Shown piece after piece: positions 9,068 through 18,190 of a DNA stretch of 64,000 bases. Source of the stretch: Paenibacillus caui (GTDB taxonomy: Bacteria > Bacillota > Bacilli > Paenibacillales > Paenibacillaceae); the NCBI RefSeq assembly GCF_019904135.1, contig NZ_JAIOGQ010000002.1, forward strand, positions 186,001-250,000, in the 5' to 3' direction. The position numbers and the translations under genes were made by a program. Below the pieces are notes generated by a model. The model had not been told where the DNA came from. It searched no databases and was given only the letters and a program-made list of their open reading frames with translations. The stretch's first letter is position 1. Every line of letters starts with the position of its first letter.

Positions 9068-9835
9068 TTATGCTTCGAGCTCCTTCCAGACCTGATGGAA
9101 CAATTCGGCGAACCCCTCCTGATCTCTGGCATAAAAAGGCGCCGTCTCCCTGATGTCCTGCGGAATTTCAAAGGTTCTGCGGATCCGGCCCGGCTTCGAG
9201 GCGAGTACGATGACCCGGTCGCTGACCGCAATCGCTTCGCTCAGATCATGCGTCACCAAAACGGCCGTTTTCTTCCGTTCGCGAAGGGTATCCACAATCA
9301 AATCTTCAAGCTGCAGCTTGGTCTGATAATCCAGGGCGGAAAAAGGCTCATCGAGAAGCAGCACCCCCGGATCCGTCGCAAGCGTCCGCACCAGCGCCAC
9401 ACGCTGGCGCATGCCGCCGGACAGCTGATGCGGATAAAGGTTCTCCGTCCCATCAAGTCCCATGCCGTCCAGCAGGTCCTTCACCTTGGAAATCCGCTCC
9501 TCGTTCAGCTGCCCGGTCAGCTCCAGACCAATGAGCGCATTGCCCATGATCGTTCTCCACGGAAACAGGTAGTCATGCTGGAGCATATAGCCAACTGTTT
9601 GGGACGCTTTGCGAAGAGGGAGGCCGCTAACCAGCACTTCTCCTTTCGACGGCTTAAGCAGACCGGCCATCACGGATAGAAGCGTGGTTTTTCCGCAACC
9701 GCTCGGGCCAACCAGACTGACAAATTCGCCCGGCATCACCTTCAGGTTCATCTTTTCGAGTGCCAATGTTGCTTCCCGGTCCGTCACATAAACATGGCTG
9801 ACGTCACGCAATTCAATAACGGGTGCTGCCTTCAT
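9068..9835 (-). CDS. ABC transporter ATP-binding protein (NitT/TauT type)
   Basis: A 255-residue cytoplasmic ATPase that energises the neighbouring permease. Walker A is GPSGCGKTT near residue 43, the signature is LSGGMRQRVALVRT, Walker B is LLLDEPFSALD, and the switch histidine is in VTHDLSEAI. The C-terminus ends with the FAELFHQVWKELE helix typical of the SsuB/TauB class. Start ATG has GGAGCGTGAGG upstream. Middle gene of the three-gene importer operon. Confidence 0.92.
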   Translation of the reverse strand: MKAAPVIELRDVSHVYVTDREATLALEKMNLKVMPGEFVSLVGPSGCGKTTLLSVMAGLLKPSKGEVLVSGLPLRKASQTVGYMLQHDYLFPWRTIMGNALIGLELTGQLNEERISKVKDLLDGMGLDGTENLYPHQLSGGMRQRVALVRTLATDPGVLLLDEPFSALDYQTKLQLEDLIVDTLRERKKTAVLVTHDLSEAIAVSDRVIVLASKPGRIRRTFEIPQDIRETAPFYARDQEGFAELFHQVWKELEA

Positions 9836-9861
9836 TTCCTCACGCTCCTTCCGGATGTCGC

Positions 9862-10866
9862 CTACTTGCCTGCGCCGGCTGCCGATTCGGCAAATGACAG
9901 GTCGACGACCTTGCCCATGTCAACCCTTTGCTTCAGTTCCCCTGCGCTTTCCATGACATCCTGCAAATTGTTCCACTGCTCTTCGGAGATCGCCGGCGTT
10001 TCCGCATAGGTTCCCTGTTCCTTGTACCGTTTGACCGCGCTCGTAATGATGTCCATATCGGTATCCTTGAAATACGGGGAGATCGTTTGGGCGATTTCCT
10101 CAGGCGAATGCTCCTGGACCCACTTTTGCGCTTTAAAGAGCGCATTTGTGAACTTCTGAATGTCCTTCGTGTTGCTCTTGATGAAGCTTTGCTTCGCCAT
10201 GAACACCGTATAAGGCAGCTTTCCGCTTTCCGTGCCGAATGAGGCGACTACATGGCCTTTTCCTTCTTTTTCAAAAATAGAGGCCTGCGGTTCGAACAGC
10301 TGCACATATTGTCCTGTTCCGGAAGCAAAAGCTGCGGTAATGTTCGCAAAATCGATATTCTGGATCAACTGCAAATCTGCATGCGGATCTATGCCGTGTT
10401 TCTTCAGCGTAAACTCGCCAGCCATCTGCGGCATGCCGCCTTTTCTCTGGCCCAGAAAAGTGTTCCCCTTAAGCTGGGACCAATCGAAGGTTCCCGAATC
10501 CTCACGGGCGACAAGGAAGGTTCCGTCCGTTTGAGTCAGCCCGGCAAAATCAATGACCGGGTCCTCGGCGCCCTGCTGGTACACGTAAATGGATGTCTCC
10601 GCGCCAACGAGGGCGACGTTGATTTGCCCGGCCAGCAGCGCTGTCATCGTTTTGTCTCCCCCTGCCGTTGTTTGCAGTTCTACATCCAGCCCCTCTTCCT
10701 TGAAAAATCCTTTCTCCAAAGCGACATACTGCGGAGCGTAGAACACCGAACGGGTTACCTCTCCGATCTTGATGTGATGGTCTTTGGCGCCGCAGCCGCT
10801 CAGAAGAATTCCTGCAAACAGCAGCGCGGCTATCGCGGCTGCAATGCGCGGCTTCTTCATTTCCAT
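9862..10866 (-). CDS. ABC transporter substrate-binding lipoprotein (NMT1/SsuA-like)
   Basis: A 334-residue extracellular solute-binding lipoprotein. A basic N-terminus and hydrophobic stretch end in the lipobox LSGC, so Cys25 should be lipidated. The mature part shows the NMT1/SsuA fold signature: VFYAPQYVALEKGFFKEEGLDVEL, then GDKTMTALLAGQINVALVG. It is the first gene of the importer operon; GGAGGG precedes the ATG. Ligand unknown; the family covers sulfonates, taurine, nitrate, riboflavin and pyrimidine precursors. It resembles the YtlA group of Bacillus by general layout, which I cannot confirm without alignment. Confidence 0.85.
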   Translation of the reverse strand: MEMKKPRIAAAIAALLFAGILLSGCGAKDHHIKIGEVTRSVFYAPQYVALEKGFFKEEGLDVELQTTAGGDKTMTALLAGQINVALVGAETSIYVYQQGAEDPVIDFAGLTQTDGTFLVAREDSGTFDWSQLKGNTFLGQRKGGMPQMAGEFTLKKHGIDPHADLQLIQNIDFANITAAFASGTGQYVQLFEPQASIFEKEGKGHVVASFGTESGKLPYTVFMAKQSFIKSNTKDIQKFTNALFKAQKWVQEHSPEEIAQTISPYFKDTDMDIITSAVKRYKEQGTYAETPAISEEQWNNLQDVMESAGELKQRVDMGKVVDLSFAESAAGAGK

Positions 10867-10994
10867 CCCTCCAAAAGTGATATTTTTCTCCGGTCTTAAT
10901 TCACTGTATGCGGCAAACGTCCAAAAGGTTAAGTCTGAAGGGAGAGCGGGTCAGAAGCTCGTGCGATGATTGGCGGCGCTTTGCCTGTGCCCAT

Positions 10995-11041
10995 GAAAAA
11001 AGACCGGACACTAAACGCAAACAGCGCAAGTATCCGGTCTT
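10995..11041 (-). terminator. Rho-independent terminator after the M32 carboxypeptidase gene
   Basis: Minus strand: AAGACCGGA pairs with TCCGGTCTT around a 24-base loop, then a run of T (TTTTTTC). It is 28 bases past the carboxypeptidase stop and insulates the ABC importer operon, which starts 129 bases further on. Confidence 0.85.
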
Positions 11042-11068
11042 GAACCCGATGATTCGATTTAATTGATT

Positions 11069-12586
11069 TTAGAGGTTATAGATTGCTTTGTACTTCTTCT
11101 CCAGATAATCCGCCAAGTAATCCGGGTTCAGTTCCTCTCCCGTAATTTCCTTGATCAGCTCGGCCGGCTTGCGGCTCTTGCCGTAGCGGTATATTTTGGC
11201 GATCAGCCATTCGCGGATCTTGGCAAATTCCCCTTTGGACACGAGTTCATCAAACTCCGGAATTTCTTTCTTGATCGCAAACGCGAACTGGGCCGCATAC
11301 ATGTTGCCGAGCGAATAGGACGGAAAATAACCGAAGCCGCCGCCGGACCAGTGAACATCCTGAAGCACGCCCACTCCGTCGTTCGGAGGCACAATGCCGA
11401 GATACTGCTCGTATTTTTCGTTCCACACCCGCGGGAGGTCCTTCACGGAAAGGCCCTCGTCAAACAACTGCTTCTCGATTTCATAACGGATGATAATGTG
11501 CAGGTTATAAGTCAGTTCGTCGGCTTCTGTACGGATCAGCGAATTTTCCACCTTGTTCACCGCACGGTAGAACTGGTCCAGGCTGACATTTTTTAGTTGC
11601 TCCGGAAAGTACTGCTGCAGATCCCCGTAGTAATGTTCCCAGAAGCCCCGGCTGCGTCCGATCATATTTTCCCAGAAACGGGACTGGGATTCGTGAATCC
11701 CCATCGATGTTCCTTGCGCCAGAGGTGTTCCGTACAGCACCTTATCCAGGTTTTGCTCGTAAAGGGCATGTCCGCCCTCGTGCAAGCAACTGAACAAAGA
11801 GTTTGTTACATCATCCAGAACAAAGTTGGTGGTAATCCGCACATCTCCGGGATTCAGTCCAGTCGCAAACGGATGCACGCTTTCATCCAGCCGTCCCGCT
11901 TCAAAGTTGTAGCCCATCTGCTGCAGCAGGAACAGACCGAATTTCCTCTGTCCATCCTTCTCGTAATTTTGCTTCAGGAACGCCGTATCCGGCTTGTTCG
12001 GAGACGCCTGAATCGCTTCGACTAGCGGCACCAGGCGTTCTTTCAGACGACCAAACACTTCATCCAGCTTCTCCGACGTCAGATCCGGCTCATACATATG
12101 CAGCAGCGTATCGTAACGGGTTGCGCGCGGTCCCCAGTAGTCGATGATTTCCTGAGTCTTCTCTACGATTTGGGTCAGATAAGGCTCAAATCCTTCGAAA
12201 TCGGCGTTTTTCTTGGCGTCTTCCCACAGCGTTTCGGCATGCGCCGTCAGCACCGTATAGGCCTGGTACTTGTCCGCCGGAATTTTGCTGCTGCGGTCAT
12301 ACTCCTCCTGGACATCCAGCACCGTTCTGCGGTCGATGTCGTCCAGTTGTTCCAGCACCCCGGGCTTGTTCAGAACGGCAAGCAGTCCCGCCATCTCTTC
12401 GGAGGTAGCGAGCTTGAACGCTTCCGTAGACAATAGACCCAGTGTTTCTGCGCGGGTCTCCGCTCCCTTGCGGGGAGCTCCCGTCCGAAGATCCCATCCC
12501 ATGAGTCCAACGGCTTCGTAATAGCTTTTTATTTTCTTGTTCAGCGCCCGGAATTGCTCGAGCTTGTCCTTCAATTGCTGGTCCAT
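11069..12586 (-). CDS. Carboxypeptidase M32 (Taq/YpwA type)
   Basis: A 505-residue cytosolic metallo-carboxypeptidase that trims C-terminal residues from peptides. The zinc site is HEGGHALYE (HExxH) near residue 260, and the family hallmarks HESQSRFWEN (near 295) and the C-terminal IRYEIEKQLFDEGLSV segment are all present. Length equals the family norm. Start ATG has GAGGTG about ten bases upstream. It is transcribed divergently from the HesB-like gene, so the 119-base gap carries both promoters. Single-gene unit with a strong terminator. Confidence 0.93.
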   Translation of the reverse strand: MDQQLKDKLEQFRALNKKIKSYYEAVGLMGWDLRTGAPRKGAETRAETLGLLSTEAFKLATSEEMAGLLAVLNKPGVLEQLDDIDRRTVLDVQEEYDRSSKIPADKYQAYTVLTAHAETLWEDAKKNADFEGFEPYLTQIVEKTQEIIDYWGPRATRYDTLLHMYEPDLTSEKLDEVFGRLKERLVPLVEAIQASPNKPDTAFLKQNYEKDGQRKFGLFLLQQMGYNFEAGRLDESVHPFATGLNPGDVRITTNFVLDDVTNSLFSCLHEGGHALYEQNLDKVLYGTPLAQGTSMGIHESQSRFWENMIGRSRGFWEHYYGDLQQYFPEQLKNVSLDQFYRAVNKVENSLIRTEADELTYNLHIIIRYEIEKQLFDEGLSVKDLPRVWNEKYEQYLGIVPPNDGVGVLQDVHWSGGGFGYFPSYSLGNMYAAQFAFAIKKEIPEFDELVSKGEFAKIREWLIAKIYRYGKSRKPAELIKEITGEELNPDYLADYLEKKYKAIYNL

Positions 12587-12625
12587 TTCCGTCGTTCACC
12601 TCACTGGTATATTTCACTTCCCCTC

Positions 12626-12654
12626 TTGATGATACTTTTTACAAACTTTATAAT
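12626..12654 (+). promoter_or_regulatory. Sigma-A promoter of the HesB-like gene
   Basis: TTGATG, a 17-base spacer and a perfect TATAAT lie 52 bases before the start codon. The predicted transcript would begin near 12661, just before the palindrome at 12667. Confidence 0.7.
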
Positions 12655-12666
12655 CAACTGTTGAAG

Positions 12667-12682
12667 CGTGATCTAGATCACA
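12667..12682. promoter_or_regulatory. CRP/FNR-family-like operator
   Basis: GTGATCTAGATCAC is a perfect 14-base palindrome. Extended by one base each side it fits TGTGA-N6-TCACA, the recognition pattern of CRP/FNR-family regulators including Bacillus Fnr, with one mismatch. It sits just downstream of the predicted transcription start, a position where a bound protein would repress. Confidence 0.5.
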
Positions 12683-12705
12683 GACAAAGGAGATGCCTTA
12701 CAGCC

Positions 12706-13041
12706 ATGAAAATAACCTTGGATCAGGCAGCCGCAGCTACCTTGTCGCGCCGTTTGGGTGATGCGGACGGGGAAGTCAGGCTTGTTTTTGATATGGAAGG
12801 CTGCGGGTGCGGCATAAACGGCATTCCCGCGCTCCAAATCGTAGACCGGCACTGCCGCGATGATGTAAAAATCGATTCCGACGCTTTTTCCTTCTGGATT
12901 CATCAGGGGCATGCGATTTTCTTTGAAGAGGAGCTTATGCTGAAAGGCGAGCCTCCGCTGGACAGCTTTCGCCTTTCCAGTCCGTCACAGATTTACAAGT
13001 CCAACATCAAGCTGAGTGATCTGCGCTCATTGGGAAGGTAA
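12706..13041 (+). CDS. HesB/IscA-like iron-sulfur biosynthesis family protein
   Basis: A 111-residue protein starting MKITLDQAAAATLSRRL, the usual opening of HesB/IscA-like (YqkB-type) proteins. It has EGCGCGINGIPAL with Cys33 and Cys35. The C-terminal CGCG pair of true A-type carriers is missing, so iron-sulfur carrier function is uncertain; the Firmicute YqkB-like subfamily also lacks it. I take the ATG at 12706 (AAGGAG lies 13 bases upstream) over the start at 12661, which would encode a non-homologous Arg-rich leader and lie at the promoter. A carbonic anhydrase gene follows 48 bases later, probably in the same transcript. Confidence 0.75.
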   Translation: MKITLDQAAAATLSRRLGDADGEVRLVFDMEGCGCGINGIPALQIVDRHCRDDVKIDSDAFSFWIHQGHAIFFEEELMLKGEPPLDSFRLSSPSQIYKSNIKLSDLRSLGR

Positions 13042-13089
13042 CCTTATATCTGAAAAAGAATAATATAACCGTATAGGAGTGAATGTCGC

Positions 13090-13665
13090 ATGAGCAACGT
13101 GAGAACGATACTGGAGTTCAACAAGCAATTTGTCGCTGACAAAGAGTATGAAGCCTATGTAACGGACAAGTTTCCTGAGAAAAAACTGGCCATCGTCACC
13201 TGTATGGACACCCGGTTGGTGGAGCTGCTGCCTAAAGCGATGAACCTGCGTAATGGAGACGTCAAAATCATCAAAACCGCGGGCGCGATTATTTCGCATC
13301 CGTTCGGCAGCGTCATGCGCAGCGTCCTTGTCGCCATTTATGAGCTGAGGGCGCAGGAAGTCATTGTCGTCGGCCACACCGGCTGCGGTATGGCAGCACT
13401 AAATGCGGACAACATGATCGCTACCATTAAGGACCGCGGGATTTCCGATCAGGTGATAGATACGCTGGAGAATTCCGGCATCAAACTGCACAATTGGCTG
13501 CACGGATTCAGCACCGAGCGGGAAGGAGTTATGGAGACCGTCAGCATCATCAAGAACCACCCGCTGTTCCCCGCAGGCGTTCCCGTGCATGGCATGATTA
13601 TTGATTCAACGACCGGGGAGCTGGAGCTTGTCGTGGACGGGGCTTTGGAGCCGCAGGAGTCTTAA
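13090..13665 (+). CDS. Beta-class carbonic anhydrase
   Basis: A 191-residue zinc enzyme interconverting CO2 and bicarbonate. The zinc ligands are Cys38 (CMDTR, with the Asp40-Arg42 dyad), His96 and Cys99 (GHTGCGM). The rest follows the small beta-CA group typified by Bacillus YtiB. Start ATG has AGGAGTG eight bases upstream. It is followed directly by a very strong terminator. Its position after a HesB-like gene under an apparent FNR/CRP-type operator hints at control by oxygen or redox state, an inference only. Confidence 0.9.
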   Translation: MSNVRTILEFNKQFVADKEYEAYVTDKFPEKKLAIVTCMDTRLVELLPKAMNLRNGDVKIIKTAGAIISHPFGSVMRSVLVAIYELRAQEVIVVGHTGCGMAALNADNMIATIKDRGISDQVIDTLENSGIKLHNWLHGFSTEREGVMETVSIIKNHPLFPAGVPVHGMIIDSTTGELELVVDGALEPQES

Positions 13666-13673
13666 ATTTTATC

Positions 13674-13737
13674 GTAAAAAAACAAGCGGATCGAATCGCA
13701 GCCTGGAAGCTGGCGATTCGATCCGCTTGTTTTATGT
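13674..13737. terminator. Strong bidirectional terminator
   Basis: A perfect 20-bp stem (13680-13699 with 13713-13732) and a 13-base loop. A run of A precedes it and a run of T follows it, so it can stop transcripts from either side. It ends the carbonic anhydrase transcript. Confidence 0.92.
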
Positions 13738-13789
13738 TGTGCACTTCCAGATGTGCGTCACGGCTCAGAATCCGCTAGCTGCTCCGTGA

Positions 13790-13999
13790 TCAAGAAGCAG
13801 ATGCCTGGAAATCGGCGATTTCCTTCCACATCAACGGCGGGTTGGAATACATGGGGAAATGACCGCAGTCTGGAATCTCTGTCAGGCGCACGCCCTGGGC
13901 CTGAATATGGGTCAGATAAGAAAGTGAAGCGTACTGTTCGCCGTACATGAACATTCTAGGGCAAGGGAGGCGCAGGCTGGCTGCATATAGGGCGCTCCT
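13790..13999 (-). pseudogene. Alpha/beta hydrolase C-terminal remnant
   Basis: The minus strand encodes about 69 codons reading ...LRLPCPRMFMYGEQYASL... and ...TEIPDCGHFPMYSNPPLMW..., ending in a normal stop. That is the tail of an alpha/beta hydrolase: the GHFPM segment carries the catalytic-type histidine, followed by the last helix. An in-frame stop lies just upstream at 14000-14002 and no start codon or N-terminal part (nucleophile elbow GxSxG) is found before the next gene. The remainder of the gene has been lost. Nothing else was recognised in 13733-14094. Confidence 0.7.
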
Positions 14000-14094
14000 T
14001 TACTCTCAAGTTAACGGTAATGCGAACTACATCCACCCTGAACCCATTGATACCAATTGTGGATGTGTTGATTTACAAAGGATTTAAAAGCCCC

Positions 14095-15390
14095 CTAACT
14101 TCTCTCTATTTGAGAGATTTTAGAAGACTCGCCCATACGCAAGTAGACGATTAAGCTTATGACGATGCAGGCAGCAACATAGAAATAGAAGAGCGATTCA
14201 AGATTAATGCTCTTAAACCATAATGCGATGAACTCAGCCGTGCCTCCGAAAATTGCGACGGTTAATCCGTAAGGGAGCCCGACACCAATAGCGCGAACTT
14301 CCGTTGGGAAAAGTTCAGCTTTTACGATGGCATTGATGGAAGTGTAACCGGTCACAATGATTAAACCTGTCATCATAAGCAAGAAAGCACCGACCGAGTT
14401 CTTCATATGCTCCATCGCGAAGAATAGCGGTACCGTCAGCAATGTACCGAGGATTCCGAAGCTGATCAATAGCGGCCGCCGCCCAATCCGGTCGGACAGC
14501 ATACCAGCCAGCGGCTGAAGGAGGATAAAGACGAGCAGGGCTATAAAATTAATCTCGCTTACTACTTCTTTTGGGAGTCCTACCGTGTTCACCATAAATT
14601 TCTGTAAATAAGTTGTGTAACTATAAAAAGCGACAGTCCCCCCCATCGTTAGCCCAACAACAGTCAGCACTGCCTTGGGGTGCTTCAGCAGAGCCCGTAT
14701 TGTCCCGGCGTTCGCCCGGCTTTCAGGACTCATCTTTGAAAACTGCTCGGATTCCTCCATCGTGCGGCGCAGCCATAATACGGCGAGTGCCCCCATTGCT
14801 CCGATGATGAAGGGGATTCGCCAGCCCCAGGCCTTCATATCCGGTTCGCTGAGCGTTTGTTGAAGAATGATCTGAACCCCAAGTGCAACGAGCTGTCCGG
14901 CAATCAGTGTGACATACTGGAAGCTTGAATAGAAGCCGCGGCGTCCACTGCTGGCGATTTCGGACAAATAGGTAGCCGAGGTGCCATATTCTCCGCCTAG
15001 CGATAACCCTTGAAGCAGACGGGCAAGAACGAGAATTATTGGAGCAAGCACGCCAATCGTATCGTAACTCGGGGTACAGGCGATGATCAAAGAACCACCG
15101 GCCATTATGGATATGGAAAGCGTTAACGCGGCACGACGTCCATGACGATCGGCGTAGCGGCCCATCAGCAAACTCCCGATCGGACGCATCAGGAAGCCTA
15201 CAGCGAAAATCGCAGCTGTGTTTAGCAGTTGGCTGGTCGGGTCCCCTTTTGGAAAAAACTTGGCCGAGAAATACACTGCAAAAGCCGTATAAACGTACCA
15301 ATCGTACCATTCGATCAGATTGCCAACTGAGCCTTTGAAGATGTTAGCTGTGATGCTTCGCTTTTGAGCACGTTCAACCGACTGAATCAT
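14095..15390 (-). CDS. MFS transporter, metabolite:H+ symporter (MHS) family
   Basis: A 431-residue, 12-segment membrane transporter. The N-terminal GNLIEWYDWYVYT and the loop GRYADRHGRRAAL are characteristic of the MHS group (KgtP, ProP, ShiA). A second signature, RLLQGLSLGGEYGTSATYLSE, follows. Substrates in the group are dicarboxylates, betaine/proline or shikimate-type acids; which one cannot be read here. Length is normal and no defects are seen. It lies beside a broken second MFS gene and an aminotransferase, suggesting uptake of an amino- or keto-acid, by context only. Confidence 0.88.
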   Translation of the reverse strand: MIQSVERAQKRSITANIFKGSVGNLIEWYDWYVYTAFAVYFSAKFFPKGDPTSQLLNTAAIFAVGFLMRPIGSLLMGRYADRHGRRAALTLSISIMAGGSLIIACTPSYDTIGVLAPIILVLARLLQGLSLGGEYGTSATYLSEIASSGRRGFYSSFQYVTLIAGQLVALGVQIILQQTLSEPDMKAWGWRIPFIIGAMGALAVLWLRRTMEESEQFSKMSPESRANAGTIRALLKHPKAVLTVVGLTMGGTVAFYSYTTYLQKFMVNTVGLPKEVVSEINFIALLVFILLQPLAGMLSDRIGRRPLLISFGILGTLLTVPLFFAMEHMKNSVGAFLLMMTGLIIVTGYTSINAIVKAELFPTEVRAIGVGLPYGLTVAIFGGTAEFIALWFKSINLESLFYFYVAACIVISLIVYLRMGESSKISQIERS

Positions 15391-15416
15391 TGTGTGATCT
15401 TCCTCCTGAATATTTG

Positions 15417-16485
15417 TTATACATGCACTTGATTAGATCGAACAGGATGATTTCGTTTTCCCCCAAGAAAATAGTTACTGCTGAGTGCCAATAAAATAAA
15501 CCCTACCGTCGAAATCACGACACCGGACCAATTAAAATGCCTACACAGGATTCCAGGAATCCACGCTCCCAAGCTTCCTCCCAAATAAAAGAAGCACTGG
15601 TACAAGGAAGTAGCCGCACCCTTGGAGTGAGTTACAACATCCGTAATATAGGCAGTGGCTGAAGATTGGAAACAAAATTGGCCTAGGGTCAATATGGATG
15701 CACCAATAATGAGCGTATAAGGAGACGGAATCAGCGTGACCAATATCCCTGATGCTCCCACCAGATGTCCAACAGCCATCGTTCCTCTTCTGCCAAATCG
15801 GCCCGAGACCATTCCGGTAATGAGCGACGACACAATGCCCCAAATATACGTAAGATATAGAAGTGACGTTTGGGTAACCGTATAATGAAAGGGCGGACCG
15901 CTGGCATAAAAAGGCAAATAGTTAAAGAATCCGACAAAAGCGAAAAAATGAGAAAATCCAATAAAGAAAGTCGAAAGCAGAGGCAGATTTTTGAAATGAG
16001 CCGTGAAGTTCTGCTTGCCGCTTTTAACTTGCCCAGTCGATTCCGATATGAAGAAATAGATCAGTAGACTGACCAGAGTCGTCATAACGGTTGTTACGAA
16101 AAAAAACGATTCCCAATTGAAGTGGTCGGTGATAAATCCGCATAAGAATCGTCGTGACACCGGTAATCAAGGTTCCCTGAAAAAATCGAAGTACAAGCAG
16201 CCAACCAAACGAATGTGTAAAAAATAAGGCCAGGCTGGGTATGATCAGAAGAAGATTTGATACTAATATCACTTTTTTTCGATCCCATTTATCGGAAAAA
16301 ATAGCCAAAAATATCGATGAGAGTACAATGCCGAATATGGTTAGTGAAATCGATAAACTAGCCATCGACATGGAAATAGCAAATTCCCGCATAAACAGCG
16401 GAAGAATCGGTTGTGGACCGTAGATAATAATAAAAGCATTGGTCACGGAAAGAAAAATAATGAGCAATCTCATGAAAAAAGACAC
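15417..16485 (-). pseudogene. MFS transporter (YnfM-like) with internal deletion and frameshift
   Basis: Two reading frames together make one transporter. The first (from 16485) gives ...PQPILPLFMREF... through ...LRFFQGTLITGVTTILM, i.e. membrane segments 1-4. It then loses frame near 16150. The second frame resumes at RRFLCGFITDHFNWESFFF and runs to a normal C-terminus at 15417. In YnfM/AraJ-like transporters some 30-40 residues (an AYxxEE...MGLYIxGxxxGG stretch) lie between these two points and are absent here, so this is a deletion combined with a frameshift, not a sequencing slip. The product should be non-functional. Confidence 0.75.
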
Positions 16486-16515
16486 TTCCTTAATTTGGGC
16501 TAATAAATACTCTTA

Positions 16516-17631
16516 TCAGGACTTAAACGCCTTCTCGATCCGTACCAATGCATCCGACAATAAGTCGTCGGCTTCAGCGCAAGACATACGAATGTGCTTC
16601 GTATATTGGGGGCCGAACGCTTCCCCCGGCGTCACAACCACACCCGCTTCATTCAGCAGATAGTCTGTAAGCTGATAGGAGTCATAATCGCGGAAATGAA
16701 TTTCAGGAAACACATAGAAGGCGCCTTCGGGCATCGGGCATTTCACGCCGGGAATCTTGTTTAACGCTTCGGCCACATTCTTCAAGCGACCTTCATACTT
16801 GCTGTTCATCTTCAAAACGTCTTCCTCAGCATCCTTCAATGCAGCAATACCGGCTTGTTGGACGAAAGCGGCGGTACAGGTCATGATATGCTGCTGCGCT
16901 TTCAAAGCAGATGCAAACAGATCTTTGGGCAGCGCCAGGTAGCCGAGCCGCCAGCCTGTCATCGCATAACCTTTTGAAAAGCTTTGGACCGTAATCGTCC
17001 GTTCCGTGAGGCCCTGAACGCTGGCAACACAAACGAATGGATGATCTCCGAACACGAGTTTGTCATATACCTCGTCCGAAATCACGATCAAGTTGTTTGC
17101 ACTTGCCACATCGCTCAGTTCACCGATTTCTTCTTTTGTTAGCACCCTGCCCGTTGGATTATTGGGCGTATTGACAATAACAGCTTTGGTCCGCGGCGTG
17201 CAGGCACCCTCAATAAGATTTCGGGTCAACTTGAAATTATCGTTTTGATCCAGGTGGACGAATACTGCGCGCCCTCCAACCATTGAGATTAGCGGCTCAT
17301 AGCTGACCCATGAAGGATTCACCACAATAACTTCATCGCCCGGGTTTACGGCGGTCATAAAAGCGATTTTACCGCCTGGAGTGACAATGATTTGGGAAGC
17401 GTCATACTCGGCCCCGTCTATGCTGGCAAGCTTCCTCGCAATCTCACTGCGAAGCTCCGGAATGCCTGCGCTATTAACATAGTGGGTCATTCCCGATTTC
17501 ATCGCTGCTTCCGCTGCTTCCACAATGTTTGGGGGCGTGTCGAAATCCGGCTCCCCGCCTCCCAGGTTAATTATATCCATCCCCTGTTGTCTTAATGCTG
17601 CTGCCTTATCGCGGAAGAGGGCAAAGAACAT
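16516..17631 (-). CDS. Class I/II PLP-dependent aminotransferase, 5'-truncated
   Basis: A 371-residue AspC-family aminotransferase. Visible are GGGEPDFDTP near residue 24, NTPNNPTGRVLT, the PLP lysine in SFSKGYAMTGWRLGY and the C-terminal Arg in HIRMSCA. Two oddities suggest decay. The protein begins abruptly at MFFALFRDKAAALRQQG, about 10-15 residues short of relatives. The cofactor-phosphate loop reads VTPGGKIAFMTAVNPGDEV, about four residues shorter than the usual GGKQAxxxAxxALxNPGDEV. The ATG has only a weak AAGG nearby. It faces a headless LysR gene ten bases away, and the shared control region appears deleted. May be inactive. Confidence 0.7.
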   Translation of the reverse strand: MFFALFRDKAAALRQQGMDIINLGGGEPDFDTPPNIVEAAEAAMKSGMTHYVNSAGIPELRSEIARKLASIDGAEYDASQIIVTPGGKIAFMTAVNPGDEVIVVNPSWVSYEPLISMVGGRAVFVHLDQNDNFKLTRNLIEGACTPRTKAVIVNTPNNPTGRVLTKEEIGELSDVASANNLIVISDEVYDKLVFGDHPFVCVASVQGLTERTITVQSFSKGYAMTGWRLGYLALPKDLFASALKAQQHIMTCTAAFVQQAGIAALKDAEEDVLKMNSKYEGRLKNVAEALNKIPGVKCPMPEGAFYVFPEIHFRDYDSYQLTDYLLNEAGVVVTPGEAFGPQYTKHIRMSCAEADDLLSDALVRIEKAFKS

Positions 17632-17640
17632 TATCCTTAA

Positions 17641-18189
17641 CTTCCAGCGGGCAAGAGTTTTTATTGCTCGCCAGAAGATGGGAGGAACTTATTGTACCAA
17701 TTGTTGGAACGCGGGGACATTGACGTTGCTTTTGCCAATTTGGAACAGCCTATGCCTAATATGCTTGTTAAAAAATTCCTTAGCGAACCAATGATTGTTA
17801 TAAGCAAAGGAAAATTACCCGCTCTGGGCAATGCGTTAATCGATCAAGAGTTAGATACGTCAAATCAATTGTTTTTCGAATGGAACCCATCATTTCGAGC
17901 TTGGTATGATAGGTGGATTGGGGAGAGAGAGAACCCATCCATCCGTTTAGACGCCGCTTCACTAATGGATACCTTTATGGATAGCCCTGAAAAATGGGCG
18001 ATTGTTCCGATGTCTCTGGCACACAGATTTAAAAAATCTGGTGAATTCTATCTGTATCATTTGGAATCCCCTCCACCTGAACGGGTTTGTTATCAAATTC
18101 AGCCACGGAACCCCAGGTCGAGTGCTGTAGAAAGTCTGCGAATATTAGATTCATGTATAAATGCTGTCATGCATTCAAGCAATAGTTAA
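17641..18189 (+). pseudogene. LysR-family regulator, effector domain only
   Basis: The plus strand encodes the second half of a LysR substrate-binding domain: LLYQLLERGDIDVAFAN (the usual end of the first strand-helix unit), then ...ASLMDTFMDSPEKWAIVP (second subdomain) and a normal C-terminus. The winged-helix DNA-binding domain and about 100 further residues are absent, and an in-frame stop lies at 17638-17640. A TTG at 17692 could start translation but would give only half of an effector domain. The missing 5' part coincides with the missing 5' part of the divergent aminotransferase gene. Confidence 0.72.
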
Positions 18190-18190
18190 T

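Noticed and set aside
10867-10994. Search for a thiamine or other riboswitch upstream of the NitT/TauT-type importer
   Set aside because: No TPP-box or S-box-like conserved segments; only a ribosome site is visible.
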